In this document: positions 49,800 to 59,170 of the stretch, piece by piece
Position numbering within the stretch: position 1 is the first letter of the stretch
How the letters are laid out: each line of letters opens with the position of its first letter
Source: Dysgonomonas sp. 25
Lineage (GTDB): Bacteria > Bacteroidota > Bacteroidia > Bacteroidales > Dysgonomonadaceae
DNA: 64,000 nucleotides
Reading direction: 5' to 3'
Assembly: GCF_010501075.1 (NCBI RefSeq)
Contig: NZ_QVMN01000005.1
Coordinates: forward strand, 71,714-135,713
The notes under the pieces: model-generated
Told to the model about the DNA's origin: nothing
Seen by the model: only the letters and a program-made list of their open reading frames with translations
The model's database searches: none
Position numbers and translations under genes: made by a program

Positions 49800-52187
49800 A
49801 TGACAAAGAATACGGAAGAAAAGAAAAATAAGTCGAAGAAGAAGAAAAAGAAGAAAATCAATGTGAAAAAGGTTGTCCGCGTCATGTGGATGACGTTTCT
49901 GGGAGGGATAGTCGCGCTTATCCTCATCTTTGTGCTTATCGCCAATGGCATTATAGGATACATGCCCGACCTGAAAGACATGGAAAACCCTATCGACAAA
50001 TACGCTTCGCAGGTCTATTCCGCCGATGGCGAGTTGCTGGGAACTTTTTCGCAGGCCAAGAACAACCGTATATATTCCGATTATAGCGATTTGCCCCAAC
50101 ATATAGTAGATGCCTTGGTATCCACCGAAGATGTGCGCTATTACAGTCACTCCGGCGTCGATGGCTATGCTTTGGGACGTGTTCTGGGAAAAACTATCCT
50201 GACCGGCAAATCCAGCGGAGGGGGTAGTACCATCTCGCAACAGTTGGCAAAACTGCTCTACACCAAAGAAAGGGCTTCTAATATTATCGAAAGGGGATTG
50301 CAAAAACCTATCGAATGGGTGATTGCCGTCCGCCTCGAACGCAGTTATACCAAAGAAGAAATTATCAACTTCTATTTCAATCAGTTCGACTTCCTCAACA
50401 ATGCCGTAGGCATCAAGTCGGCAGCGCAAGTCTATTTCGGGAAAGAACCGAAAGACCTGACGATAGAAGAAGCCGCTACGCTGGTCGGTATGTGCCAGAA
50501 TCCGGCGATGCATAACCCCGCAAGTAAAAATCCGAAACGTGTGGAGGCTGCCCTTACACGTCGCAATGTGGTCATGTTTCAGATGTTCAACAATGGCAAA
50601 CTCACCCGTCAGGAATACGATTCGTTGAAACAGATTCCGATGAAGCTGAATTTCAGGCGCGTCGACCATAAAGACGGATTAGCACCTTACTTCCGCGAAT
50701 ACCTGCGCACCACGATGCAGGCTTCCAAACCCGACAAATCGCGCTATGGCGACTGGCAGGCAGAGCAATACGTGCGCGATTCGGCACGCTGGGAGGGCGA
50801 CCCGCTATATGGCTGGTGCAACAAAAACGTAAAACCCGACGGAACGAAATACAACCTGACAACAGACGGGCTGAAGATATATACCACTATCGATTCGCGC
50901 ATGCAACGCTATGCCGAGGAATCGCTCGTAGAGCATATGAGCAAGACGGTGCAGCCGCAATTCGATAAGGAGAAGAAAGGACGCGACTACGCTCCGTTTG
51001 CCTACCGTGCCCGCAAAGATGTGGACAAAATCCTTGCGCGTGCCATGAAGCAGACCGACCGCTACCGCAACATGAAAAAAGCCGGTCACTCCGAAAAGGA
51101 AATAGAAAAAGCCTTCAAAGAGCCGGTGGAAATGAAAGTCTTTTCATACGCCGGACAAATAGATACTACCATGACGCCGATGGACTCGATACGCTACCAT
51201 ATGAAGTTTATGCGTTCGGGCTTTATGGCGATGGATACCTACACGGGGCACGTCAAGTCCTATGTGGGCGGAATAGATTTCTCTTACTTCCAATACGATA
51301 TGGTCAACCGCGGACGCCGTCAGGTGGGTTCCACTATCAAGCCGTTCCTCTACTCCCTGTCGATGGAAGAAGGGGCTACCCCTTGCGACGAAATGCTGTA
51401 TCAGCAGCAAACCATCATCACCGAAACAGGCGAACCATGGACGCCGCGAGGCATTAAAGAAGCTAAAGTTGGCGAGATGGTTTCTATCAAATGGGGCTTG
51501 CAAAACTCCGACAATATGGTCACCGTCTACCTGATGGGGCGCACCTCGCCTTATTCCTTTGCGCGCCTGCTGCGCTCGTTCGGAATCACAGGACATATCG
51601 ACCCCGTTCCGTCTATGGCATTGGGAGCGACCGACGTGACGGTTGCCGAAATGGCTGCCGCATACACCGCTTTTGCCAATAAAGGAATCCGCTCGAAACC
51701 GCTATACGTCACCCGCGTCGAAAATTCGCACGGGAATGTTATCACCGATTTCACGCCCGAAACACATGAAGTATTCAGCGAAAAAACATACGTCAAAATG
51801 CTCGATATGCTTCGCGCCGTAGTGGACGGAGGTACAGGCTACCGCATGCGCCGCTTAGGTGTGGAAGGGCCGATGGGCGGTAAAACGGGTACGACCAACT
51901 ACAATGCCGACGGATGGTTTATGGCCTTCTCGCCGCGCTTGTCTACTGCTTGCTGGGTAGGTGGCGAAGACATCAATATCCATTTCGACCGCATGGCCGA
52001 AGGGCAGGGAGCAGCTATGGCGCTGCCTATTACGGGCAACTTCTTCAAGAAAGTATATGCCGATAAACAGACAGGCTACAGTCCCGAAGATGAGTTCGAG
52101 AAAGTAGAAGGATTCAACAACCCTTGCGCCGAGAAGAATGCCGAAGAGCCGACTTCGACGGTCACTATCGACAACATGTTCAACTAA
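49800..52187 (+). CDS. Penicillin-binding protein 1A, bifunctional transglycosylase/transpeptidase
   Basis: 795-residue class A PBP that polymerises and cross-links peptidoglycan. A Lys-rich cytoplasmic start leads to one transmembrane helix (GGIVALILIFVLIANGII). The GT51 transglycosylase domain contains STEDVRYYSHSGVDGYALGR and GGGSTISQQLAKLLY. The transpeptidase domain has the active-site S-x-x-K in RQVGSTIKPFLYS, S-D-N in WGLQNSDNMVTV and K-T-G in GGKTGTTNYNADGWF. Length and order are standard. The following gene starts 18 nt later. Confidence 0.96.
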   Translation: MTKNTEEKKNKSKKKKKKKINVKKVVRVMWMTFLGGIVALILIFVLIANGIIGYMPDLKDMENPIDKYASQVYSADGELLGTFSQAKNNRIYSDYSDLPQHIVDALVSTEDVRYYSHSGVDGYALGRVLGKTILTGKSSGGGSTISQQLAKLLYTKERASNIIERGLQKPIEWVIAVRLERSYTKEEIINFYFNQFDFLNNAVGIKSAAQVYFGKEPKDLTIEEAATLVGMCQNPAMHNPASKNPKRVEAALTRRNVVMFQMFNNGKLTRQEYDSLKQIPMKLNFRRVDHKDGLAPYFREYLRTTMQASKPDKSRYGDWQAEQYVRDSARWEGDPLYGWCNKNVKPDGTKYNLTTDGLKIYTTIDSRMQRYAEESLVEHMSKTVQPQFDKEKKGRDYAPFAYRARKDVDKILARAMKQTDRYRNMKKAGHSEKEIEKAFKEPVEMKVFSYAGQIDTTMTPMDSIRYHMKFMRSGFMAMDTYTGHVKSYVGGIDFSYFQYDMVNRGRRQVGSTIKPFLYSLSMEEGATPCDEMLYQQQTIITETGEPWTPRGIKEAKVGEMVSIKWGLQNSDNMVTVYLMGRTSPYSFARLLRSFGITGHIDPVPSMALGATDVTVAEMAAAYTAFANKGIRSKPLYVTRVENSHGNVITDFTPETHEVFSEKTYVKMLDMLRAVVDGGTGYRMRRLGVEGPMGGKTGTTNYNADGWFMAFSPRLSTACWVGGEDINIHFDRMAEGQGAAMALPITGNFFKKVYADKQTGYSPEDEFEKVEGFNNPCAEKNAEEPTSTVTIDNMFN

Positions 52188-52205
52188 TATTCAGGGGTGG
52201 GCAGT

Positions 52206-52967
52206 ATGAAAAAATATTCTGTTATAGCTTTCTTACTTGCTTTCACTTGGGGATTACTCCCTCTCTCGGCACAAGAAGGAGAGCCGGAGTTGAAATCTTT
52301 CGTCCTCAGCGATACTACTTTTCTGTACAGGGAACATTCCACTGCGTGCGGTTGGCATCGCATCTATATAGAGCACAACCGAAAGAATGACAATTACGAG
52401 GCGTTGGAGGAATATAGCATATCCGGATACCGGAAGGACGGATATGACAGGCAGATAGAAGACATAAAAGAAGGATACCCTAATCGCCTGAAAAAGTTCG
52501 CTTTGGGAGACTTGCCACGCGATTGGCTACCTTTGCGTCTGTTCGAAGGCAAATATTATATTTATGCCCCTTCGGAATGGACATACGCAGACCATAGGGT
52601 TATTACTGATGTTGCATTTGTAGAGCAGATGATGGACGGACCATGGCCTTCAGCTCTTAAAAGCTTCAAAAAAACGGGTGACCGCTATGATATCGAATAC
52701 TATACTTATGCTGATGGGGTTCGCTCGTTGGCCATCCACATGATTGACACGGTCAACAAAATAGCCGTGTGGGAATATAAAAACAATGAAGGGGAGCCTG
52801 TGGGCTACGAATTGCGTGTTGCTTCCTCCAATGTCCGCCTTTTTCCTCTGGTTGTGAACGACTGGGGGTGCCGTGCACTATTCGAAGTTGTCTTCGACAG
52901 GCCGGATTGTAAAGCTATTCTGGCAGGAACTCAAAAACCGGTTTTTATTTGCAAAAACAAGGAATAA
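52206..52967 (+). CDS. Exported protein of unknown function
   Basis: 253 residues: signal peptide MKKYSVIAFLLAFTWGLLPL cleaved near SAQ. The soluble part has SVL-type beta and aromatic-rich blocks (REHSTACGWHRIYIEHNRKN, LFEGKYYIYAPSEWTYADHR). The family is not recognised. The ATG at 52206 is preferred over a GTG three codons upstream. It may be co-transcribed with PBP1A. Confidence 0.65.
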   Translation: MKKYSVIAFLLAFTWGLLPLSAQEGEPELKSFVLSDTTFLYREHSTACGWHRIYIEHNRKNDNYEALEEYSISGYRKDGYDRQIEDIKEGYPNRLKKFALGDLPRDWLPLRLFEGKYYIYAPSEWTYADHRVITDVAFVEQMMDGPWPSALKSFKKTGDRYDIEYYTYADGVRSLAIHMIDTVNKIAVWEYKNNEGEPVGYELRVASSNVRLFPLVVNDWGCRALFEVVFDRPDCKAILAGTQKPVFICKNKE

Positions 52968-53009
52968 CCTATAAACTTTAATATAAAAAACCTCAAAAAC
53001 CTCTTAATC

Positions 53010-53696
53010 ATGAAAAAAGCTATTTTAATCCTCCTTTTTTTTACAACTATGATTGCATGCATAAATGCCCAGTTCAATAAAGAAATCAACTTGCAGAAAT
53101 ATGCGCAGGCGAATGCCGGACTTCCAGCCCCGGAGAAAAAGGAAAAACGGGTCGTTTTCATCGGCAATTCCATCACCGAAGCATGGGTATCCAACAGCCC
53201 CGATTTTTTTGCGAAGAACAATTACGTAGGACGCGGTATCAGCGGACAGACTACGCTGCAGATGCTTTTGCGCTTCCGCCAGGATGTTATCAAACTGCAA
53301 CCGAAAGCCGTCGTTATCTGCGCGGGCACAAACGATATAGCCGAAAACACCGGCACGTACGATCCCGAATTTACATTCGGAAACATCGTCTCGATGGTCG
53401 AACTGGCCAAGGCTAATAAAATAAAAGTGATTATAGCCTCGGTGCACCCTGCGGGCGCTATGCCTTGGCATCCGCATGTGACAGACGTTCCGGCAAAGAT
53501 ACACGCCTTGAATTATGTGCTGAAAGATTATGCCAAAACGAATAAAATCCCTTATATCGACTATCATGCCGCTATGGAAGACGGCAGCGGAGCAATGCGC
53601 AAAGAGCTTAGCGCAGACGGCGTACACCCCAACAAGGAAGGCTATGCCATCATGGAAAGCCTTGCCAAACCGATTGTCGACAAGGTCGTTAAATAA
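53010..53696 (+). CDS. SGNH/GDSL hydrolase, secreted
   Basis: 228 residues: signal peptide MKKAILILLFFTTMIACINA. SGNH blocks are present: block I VVFIGNSITEAWV with the catalytic Ser, block II GRGISGQTTLQ with Gly, block III VICAGTNDIAE with Asn, and block V SADGVHPNKEGY with Asp and His. Block I reads GNS instead of GDS, as in several acetylhydrolase-type members. It likely removes acetyl or acyl groups from a carbohydrate or lipid in the periplasm. Confidence 0.92.
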   Translation: MKKAILILLFFTTMIACINAQFNKEINLQKYAQANAGLPAPEKKEKRVVFIGNSITEAWVSNSPDFFAKNNYVGRGISGQTTLQMLLRFRQDVIKLQPKAVVICAGTNDIAENTGTYDPEFTFGNIVSMVELAKANKIKVIIASVHPAGAMPWHPHVTDVPAKIHALNYVLKDYAKTNKIPYIDYHAAMEDGSGAMRKELSADGVHPNKEGYAIMESLAKPIVDKVVK

Positions 53697-53766
53697 TATT
53701 CACAAACCGCAGAGGTGGATTACACACTAATTTAACTATTTTTGTCGTTCAATTCATGTAACATAC

Positions 53767-53797
53767 GTGTAACTCGTAACGAATAACTTGTAACTAT
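53767..53797. repeat. Dispersed intergenic repeat, family B, upstream of batD
   Basis: GTGTAACTCGTAACGAATAA followed by CTTGTAACT, 12 nt before the BatD start. Confidence 0.6.
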
Positions 53798-53808
53798 TAA
53801 TTAGACAT

Positions 53809-55659
53809 ATGAAAAAGTATCTGATAGCATTCTTACTATCATTTGTTGGCGTAGTAAACTTTTATGCACAAGAGGTTACCTATTCCATCAGTGCGCCCAA
53901 TTCGACCGTGGAAGGGGCACAGATACAGCTGCGCTATGTTTTGCGTGTGACAGGTGACGCAGGAAAGGTAGACCTTCCTGTGCTCGACGAGAACGAACTC
54001 GATGGCTTTGTCGTCCTCTATGGGCCGGCTTACAGTGTGTCGCAAAGTATGAGAACGATAAACGGGCAGACCACATCCGAAGGCAACTGGACGTTTACCT
54101 ATACCCTCACGGCTAACAAGCAGGGGACATTTACTTTCCCGCCAACAACAATCAAGGTCAACGGTAAGACGTATACGTCCAACACTTCCACTATCAAGGT
54201 GTTGCCTCCTGACAAGGATGCCCAGACGACCAACGGCAAGCCTACGCAGGAAACGACATCTACTTCCACTTCCAAAAATATCAGCCCGAATGATGCCTTT
54301 ATCAGGGCTATTTTCTCCAAGAAAAAAGGAATGGAGCAGGAAGCCTATGTTGTTACGTTCCGCCTCTATTCGGTATTGAGTATCCGCCAGCTCGATAAGA
54401 TTCAATTCCCTGAATTCGAAGGATTCATGGTCGAAGATTTAGATATCCCCGAATCATTGCAGGGGCGTCTGGAAAATTATAACGGCAAAAATTATGTGAC
54501 CTACAACCTGCGTAAGATGCTGATATTCCCGCAGCGTTCGGGCAAAATGACGATACCTTCGGGCTCGATAGATATTGTCTTTTATGTGAAGTCGGGGCAA
54601 ATCATTATGGACCCTTTCTGGGGGCCGCAGGAAGGGATGACCGACGTGAAGCGTACACTCAAGACCAAGCCCGAAACGATGGATATATCTCCTTATCCGG
54701 CGGACGGAAAACCGCTCGGCTTCTCGGGTGCGGTGGGGTCATTCGATTTCGAACCGACTATATCCAAGACCGATGTGGTGGCAAACGACGGTATCACCAT
54801 TACCCTGAAAATAAAAGGTACGGGGAATATGAAGCTCATCAAGAACCCGGAAATTCAATTCCCGACCGAATTTGAGACATACGATGCCAAAGTGACAAAC
54901 GACCTCAAGGTAACCGAAAACGGATTGTCGGGGACACGTACTATCGAGTACCTGTTCATCCCGCGCTATCCGGGCAAATACACCATTCCGCCGATAAACT
55001 TCACCTATTACGACACCAAGGCGAAGGAATATAAAACACTCTCGTCGGAAGAATATACCATCAACGTAGCCAAAGACCCGAATGCATCTGCAACCAACTC
55101 GGGAACAAGCTACAGCAGCCAGCGCGAAGTGCAGATAGACCAGGATATCCGCTATCTGAAAACGGATGATTATGATTTCAGAGATACCGAAGACTTCCTT
55201 TTCGGTTCGGCGAAGTATATCCTCCTGTACTACCTTGCGCCGTTGCTGATATTTGTGGCGCTCGCCATCTACTACCGCAAGCGGATAAAAGCGAATGCCG
55301 ACGTGGTGCGCATGCGGACGAAGAAAGCGAATAAGGTGGCTTCGAAACGTCTCAAACTGGCGAAGAAATACCTTGCCGCCCACAACAAAGACAGCTTCTA
55401 CGAAGAAGTATTGCGCGCTGTATGGGGCTACCTGAGCGATAAGCTGGTTATTCCGGTAGCCGACCTCAACCGCGAGAATATCGAAACCGAACTGACCGGC
55501 TACGGCGTAGACGAATCGCTGATAAAGCAATTTATCTCGATACTCGATACCTGCGAATTTGCCCGCTATGCTCCGAGCGAATCGGACGAGGCAATGGATC
55601 GCACCTATGCCGAAACGGTAGATGCAATAGGTAAAATGGAAAATGTGATTAAAAAGTAA
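53809..55659 (+). CDS. batD: BatD, oxygen tolerance protein (full length)
   Basis: 616 residues: signal peptide MKKYLIAFLLSFVGVVNFYA, then Ig-like beta domains (YSISAPNSTVEGAQIQLRYV; FTYTLTANKQGTFTFPPTTI; ITLKIKGTGNMKLIKNPEIQ). A transmembrane helix (YILLYYLAPLLIFVALAIYY, about 470-490) leads to a cytoplasmic helical domain (VASKRLKLAKKYLAAHNKDS). This is the full BatD architecture. It lies with batE, 13 kb from batA-batC, while a half-length paralogue remains in the main operon. batE begins 6 nt after its stop. Confidence 0.92.
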   Translation: MKKYLIAFLLSFVGVVNFYAQEVTYSISAPNSTVEGAQIQLRYVLRVTGDAGKVDLPVLDENELDGFVVLYGPAYSVSQSMRTINGQTTSEGNWTFTYTLTANKQGTFTFPPTTIKVNGKTYTSNTSTIKVLPPDKDAQTTNGKPTQETTSTSTSKNISPNDAFIRAIFSKKKGMEQEAYVVTFRLYSVLSIRQLDKIQFPEFEGFMVEDLDIPESLQGRLENYNGKNYVTYNLRKMLIFPQRSGKMTIPSGSIDIVFYVKSGQIIMDPFWGPQEGMTDVKRTLKTKPETMDISPYPADGKPLGFSGAVGSFDFEPTISKTDVVANDGITITLKIKGTGNMKLIKNPEIQFPTEFETYDAKVTNDLKVTENGLSGTRTIEYLFIPRYPGKYTIPPINFTYYDTKAKEYKTLSSEEYTINVAKDPNASATNSGTSYSSQREVQIDQDIRYLKTDDYDFRDTEDFLFGSAKYILLYYLAPLLIFVALAIYYRKRIKANADVVRMRTKKANKVASKRLKLAKKYLAAHNKDSFYEEVLRAVWGYLSDKLVIPVADLNRENIETELTGYGVDESLIKQFISILDTCEFARYAPSESDEAMDRTYAETVDAIGKMENVIKK

Positions 55660-55665
55660 CCGATT

Positions 55666-56484
55666 ATGAAACGGATTATATTATCCCTGTTTATCATTCT
55701 TTGCACCGGTGCAGTATACGCTCAGGAGGTACAGCCTGCCGACTCGCTGGCGCAAGCCGCCCCTGTTGTAACGGAATATGCGAGCGAATTGCAGCGTAAG
55801 TTTATCGAAGCATACAACGCAGGCGAATACCCCAAAGCTATCGCCTTACTCGAAAAAGAGAAAGAAGAGCAGCTTGCCAAAGGCATGGAGTCTGCCGACC
55901 TGTACTATAATCTGGGCAATGCCTATTTCCGCGACAACGAAGTAGCCAAAGCCATCCTCTATTACGAGCGTGCCCTGCTGCTCAAGCCGGGCGATAAGGA
56001 CATACAGCACAACATATTGTATGCCAATACACGGATAGAGGACAAAATAGCCAAGGCAGGGACGTTTTTCCTTAGCGAATGGATGAAAAGCTTGCAGGAA
56101 ACAAACAGTTCGGACGGCTGGGCTGTTTTTGCCGGAGTATGTTTTATACTGCTCGTCGGCGTATTGTTCCTGTTCTTTTTCAGCCGTAAGATAGCCTTCA
56201 AACAGCTCTCTTTTTATCTTGGCATCCTGCTTGTGGTGCTGGTCATCGTAGGCAATGTGTTTGCCTACCGCCAGAAAGTCGATATACAGCAACGCGACTA
56301 TGCCATTGTTATGTCGCCTACGGCCACCGTACGCAGTTCGCCCGATAAGAATAGCAATCAGGTATTTACCCTCCATTCGGGTACGAAAGTGAAAATTACG
56401 AAAGACGACCGCGACTGGTGCGAAATAGAAATTATCAGCGGCAATGTCGGTTGGATAGAGAAGTCGCGTATAGAAGTTATTTGA
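55666..56484 (+). CDS. batE: BatE, TPR/SH3 membrane protein
   Basis: 272 residues: signal peptide MKRIILSLFIILCTGAVYA, TPR-like helices (GEYPKAIALLEKEKEEQLAK and DLYYNLGNAYFRDNEVAKAI), and two transmembrane helices (AVFAGVCFILLVGVLFLFFF and LSFYLGILLVVLVIVGNVFA). The C-terminal bacterial SH3-like domain (MSPTATVRSSPDKNSNQVFT) ends DDRDWCEIEIISGNVGWIEK. This is the BatE layout. It is co-transcribed with batD. Confidence 0.92.
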   Translation: MKRIILSLFIILCTGAVYAQEVQPADSLAQAAPVVTEYASELQRKFIEAYNAGEYPKAIALLEKEKEEQLAKGMESADLYYNLGNAYFRDNEVAKAILYYERALLLKPGDKDIQHNILYANTRIEDKIAKAGTFFLSEWMKSLQETNSSDGWAVFAGVCFILLVGVLFLFFFSRKIAFKQLSFYLGILLVVLVIVGNVFAYRQKVDIQQRDYAIVMSPTATVRSSPDKNSNQVFTLHSGTKVKITKDDRDWCEIEIISGNVGWIEKSRIEVI

Positions 56485-56681
56485 ACCAAAAGATAAATAT
56501 ATATCGAATCCGGCAACTATTTGTCGGATTTATTTTTTTGTTTTTTGCCGATATGGAAGAATATGTGTATATTTGTGTTGTAGTATAATTGATTGCAATG
56601 TTGATGAGTAAGGTGAAATTCTGCATGTTTTTTTTAATCAACTTCTTTTTTATCAATGAGATAATTGGTGGAAAATTAATG

Positions 56682-56702
56682 CACACACACACACACACAC
56701 AC
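56682..56702. repeat. (CA)n microsatellite
   Basis: An uninterrupted CA dinucleotide tract of 21 nt (about ten units) lies in the gap after batE. Such tracts slip in bacteria. No open reading frame known to be real crosses it, so a regulatory or neutral role is more likely than coding phase variation. Confidence 0.8.
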
Positions 56703-56762
56703 GAAATATAGTCAATATTTCGGAATAATCCAAGGTTTCAGGGTAGTTTTTTTTAAAAAGAG

Positions 56763-56962
56763 TCACCTCCCCCCAGCCCCCTCCAACAGAGGGGGAGCGA
56801 GGGGCTGTCTTTCAGTTAACAGTGAGCAGTTATCAGTCAACAATAGAACCCATGTAGGGGCGCACCTGTGTGTGCGCCCGCGAATCCATATATACGAGGC
56901 AATATTTATTGCCCCCTACAAAGCTATAACGAGATCCCTCGTAGTCACTCGGGATGACAAAG
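56763..56962. repeat. Pile-up of dispersed intergenic repeats (families C, A and D)
   Basis: 56763-56805 is GC-rich family C (CACCTCCCCCCAGCCCCCTC, then CAGAGGGGGAGC). 56813-56842 is family A (AGTTAACAGTGAGCAGTTAT). 56921-56962 is family D, ending CTCGGGATGACAAAG. The three are placed head to tail with a few other short blocks between them. Confidence 0.6.
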
Positions 56963-57039
56963 CTAACAGCTATCAGCTAATGGCTTACAAAAATAATGAG
57001 CTAATTAGCCAATGTGCCAATATGCAGATAAAAATCATT

Positions 57040-57135
57040 ACACTGAGAACCATTGAGAATGCATTGAGGACCACTGAGAATAAACTCAGTGTCTCTCAGT
57101 GTGTCTCAGTGTCTCCTTTGTGTAACTCAGTGTTA
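57040..57135. repeat. Local ACTGAGA/TCTCAGT inverted repeats
   Basis: Several copies of ACTGAGA or ATTGAGA (left) face TCTCAGT copies (right), ending TGTAACTCAGTGTTAT. They can fold into a long imperfect stem just upstream of the LRR gene. Confidence 0.55.
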
Positions 57136-57183
57136 TAAAATTTTCGAATATGCTAATTTACTAATTTTCAAATTGATATTATT

Positions 57184-58545
57184 ATGAACAAAACTTTGAC
57201 ACAGGCTATTATCATATTAGCCTTACTTACAGCAATCAACCTGCATGGACAGGTGACTATCGGTAGCGACCAAGCTCCGAACAAAGGGGCTTTGCTCGAC
57301 TTGAAAGAACATGCACCCGATGCTAATAACGCAACAGCAACACGAGGGCTTGGACTACCAAAAGTAGAACTTTCAGATTTAAGCAAACTAATAATAGGCA
57401 CCGCCCCTGAAATAACGGGGGCAGACGCATTGAGTCATGCAGGACTGATAGTCTACAACACAAAAGCTTCGATGTGTTTTTCCGAAGGAATGTATGTCTG
57501 GAATGGCACGCAATGGGATCAATTGGCTGGAGTGGGAATTGGCAGCTACCAATCGGATGTAGAAGCGCTGAAAACGCTCTATAATGCTAATCCGGGCAAT
57601 ACTTTAGGGTGGAATCTAGCTCTCGATCCAAGTACTTTTGCCGGAGTGATATGGGCTACTGTGTGTGGCGAAACCAGAGTGATAAAACTGGATGTAAACA
57701 GTAAAAATTTAACTTCTTCAGCGGGAATCGAAAAGTTGTATATGCTGACCGAGTTGAACTGTTGGTTTAATTCGCTGACGACGCTGGATGTTTCGGGGGC
57801 TAAATCTTTAACACATTTGTATTGTGGTGAAAATCAGCTGACCAGTTTGGACGTTTCCAAGAATACAGCACTGACACATCTGTATACCGGCTTTAATAAA
57901 TTAACATCTTTAGATGTCTCCAAAAATCCAGCATTGGTGCTTATGGAATGCTACGCTAATCAGCTAACATCTTTAGATGTCTCCAAAAATACGGCATTAG
58001 TAACCTTATTTTGCCATCGCAATAAGCTGGCATCATTGGATGTCTCGGGTGCTACGGCATTGGAAACACTGTATTGTCTTGAGAATAAACTTATGACATT
58101 GGATGTCTCCAATAATATGGCGTTGACATCCATCACATGCGGTGATAACCTATTAACTACTTTAGATGTTTCCAATAATACACTCTTAAACTATTTGGAG
58201 CTCTATAATAATTCACTCACCACATTGAATATTTCCAACAATACAGCACTAACAAGTTTGAATTGCTCAGATAATAAATTCACTACTTTGAATATTTTCA
58301 ACAACACAGCATTGATGAGTCTAAATTGCAATAATAACAAGCTCACCGCTTTGGATATTTCCAACAATGCGGCATTGATAGCTGTGTGGTGCTCCGGCAA
58401 TTGGCTTACACAAACGGAAATAGATAAATTCAAGCTTCACCCGAACTATTGTACTTCCTCTTTTATGCGAAACAATCTCTTACCTCAGTATATCTACGGA
58501 ACAACAACCGTAAATGCTTCTATAACAGCGCCTACCTGCCCGTAA
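57184..58545 (+). CDS. Secreted leucine-rich-repeat protein
   Basis: 453 residues: signal peptide MNKTLTQAIIILALLTAINL cleaved near HGQ. The N-terminal head (VTIGSDQAPNKGALLDLKEH) resembles Bacteroidetes surface proteins. From about residue 180 to 405 at least ten 21-residue repeats follow, of the type L-x-x-L-x-C-x-x-N-x-L-T-x-L-D-V-S-x-N-x-A. These are internalin-like LRRs. A C-terminal cap (YCTSSFMRNNLLPQYIYGTT) follows. There is no sorting domain that I can name. A role in adhesion or binding is inferred from LRR proteins in general. Confidence 0.82.
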   Translation: MNKTLTQAIIILALLTAINLHGQVTIGSDQAPNKGALLDLKEHAPDANNATATRGLGLPKVELSDLSKLIIGTAPEITGADALSHAGLIVYNTKASMCFSEGMYVWNGTQWDQLAGVGIGSYQSDVEALKTLYNANPGNTLGWNLALDPSTFAGVIWATVCGETRVIKLDVNSKNLTSSAGIEKLYMLTELNCWFNSLTTLDVSGAKSLTHLYCGENQLTSLDVSKNTALTHLYTGFNKLTSLDVSKNPALVLMECYANQLTSLDVSKNTALVTLFCHRNKLASLDVSGATALETLYCLENKLMTLDVSNNMALTSITCGDNLLTTLDVSNNTLLNYLELYNNSLTTLNISNNTALTSLNCSDNKFTTLNIFNNTALMSLNCNNNKLTALDISNNAALIAVWCSGNWLTQTEIDKFKLHPNYCTSSFMRNNLLPQYIYGTTTVNASITAPTCP

Positions 58546-58576
58546 CGAAATAAAAGATATTTTTATCTATTCCATA

Positions 58577-58608
58577 AGAGGCGAGCCCAGCAGGTTCGCC
58601 TCTCTGCT
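58577..58608 (+). terminator. Hairpin after the LRR gene
   Basis: AGAGGCGA (58577-58584) pairs with TCGCCTCT (58596-58603). The gap 58609-58852 after it has no gene that I can support. Confidence 0.65.
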
Positions 58609-58852
58609 TATAAAAAAGACACCTTATATCAAACAAAAAGCCCTTGTAAACGTTTAACCGAAAGAGAAAAGCGTCTCTCTCCCGAAAGGTATATTTCGTT
58701 ATTTTGTTAATGAGTTTAGGATTTTTTTAGAAAAAAGATTTGCGTATTTCATTGTTATTATTAAAAGTATTACATAACTTTAAAAGCACAATCAGTTATG
58801 CGTGATATCGAGATATTACGATTAAGTCTAACCCATAATACCATTAAACATT

Positions 58853-59110
58853 ATGACAAAAGTGATAACATTTCAGGAGTTGCGCAGAATAAAAGATACT
58901 CTGCCCGACGGAAGCGTTCACCGTATCGCCGAGGAATTACAGATTCCAGTAGAGACCGTATGGAATTACTTCGGTGGATACAGTTACAAAGAAGGTCAAA
59001 GTTGTGGTGTGCACATCGAACCCGGTCCTAATGGCGGATACGTATCGCTCGACGATACCACTATCCTCGAAATGGCACTGGACATAATCGACGCCAGTAG
59101 CGCCAACTGA
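58853..59110 (+). CDS. Small conserved putative DNA-binding protein
   Basis: 85 residues: MTKVITFQELRRIKDTLPDG followed by VHRIAEELQIPVETVWNYFG, which looks like a helix-turn-helix (AEELQIPVETVWNYF). A glycine-rich centre (GGYSYKEGQSCGVHIEPGPN) and the ending DTTILEMALDIIDASSAN follow. This is a short family that I have seen in Bacteroidales and call DNA-binding from the HTH-like segment only. The universal stress protein pair follows 60 nt downstream in the same direction, so it may influence it. Confidence 0.65.
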   Translation: MTKVITFQELRRIKDTLPDGSVHRIAEELQIPVETVWNYFGGYSYKEGQSCGVHIEPGPNGGYVSLDDTTILEMALDIIDASSAN

Positions 59111-59170
59111 AAAAGAAACTGAAATTGTCGGAGCAGAAAAGGCTATACAAACATAATTCGATTATAAAAT

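Noticed and set aside
58546-58852. tRNA or small RNA gene in the gap after the LRR gene
   Set aside because: No cloverleaf, conserved GTTCRAA arm or clear promoter-terminator pair was found, apart from the LRR gene hairpin.
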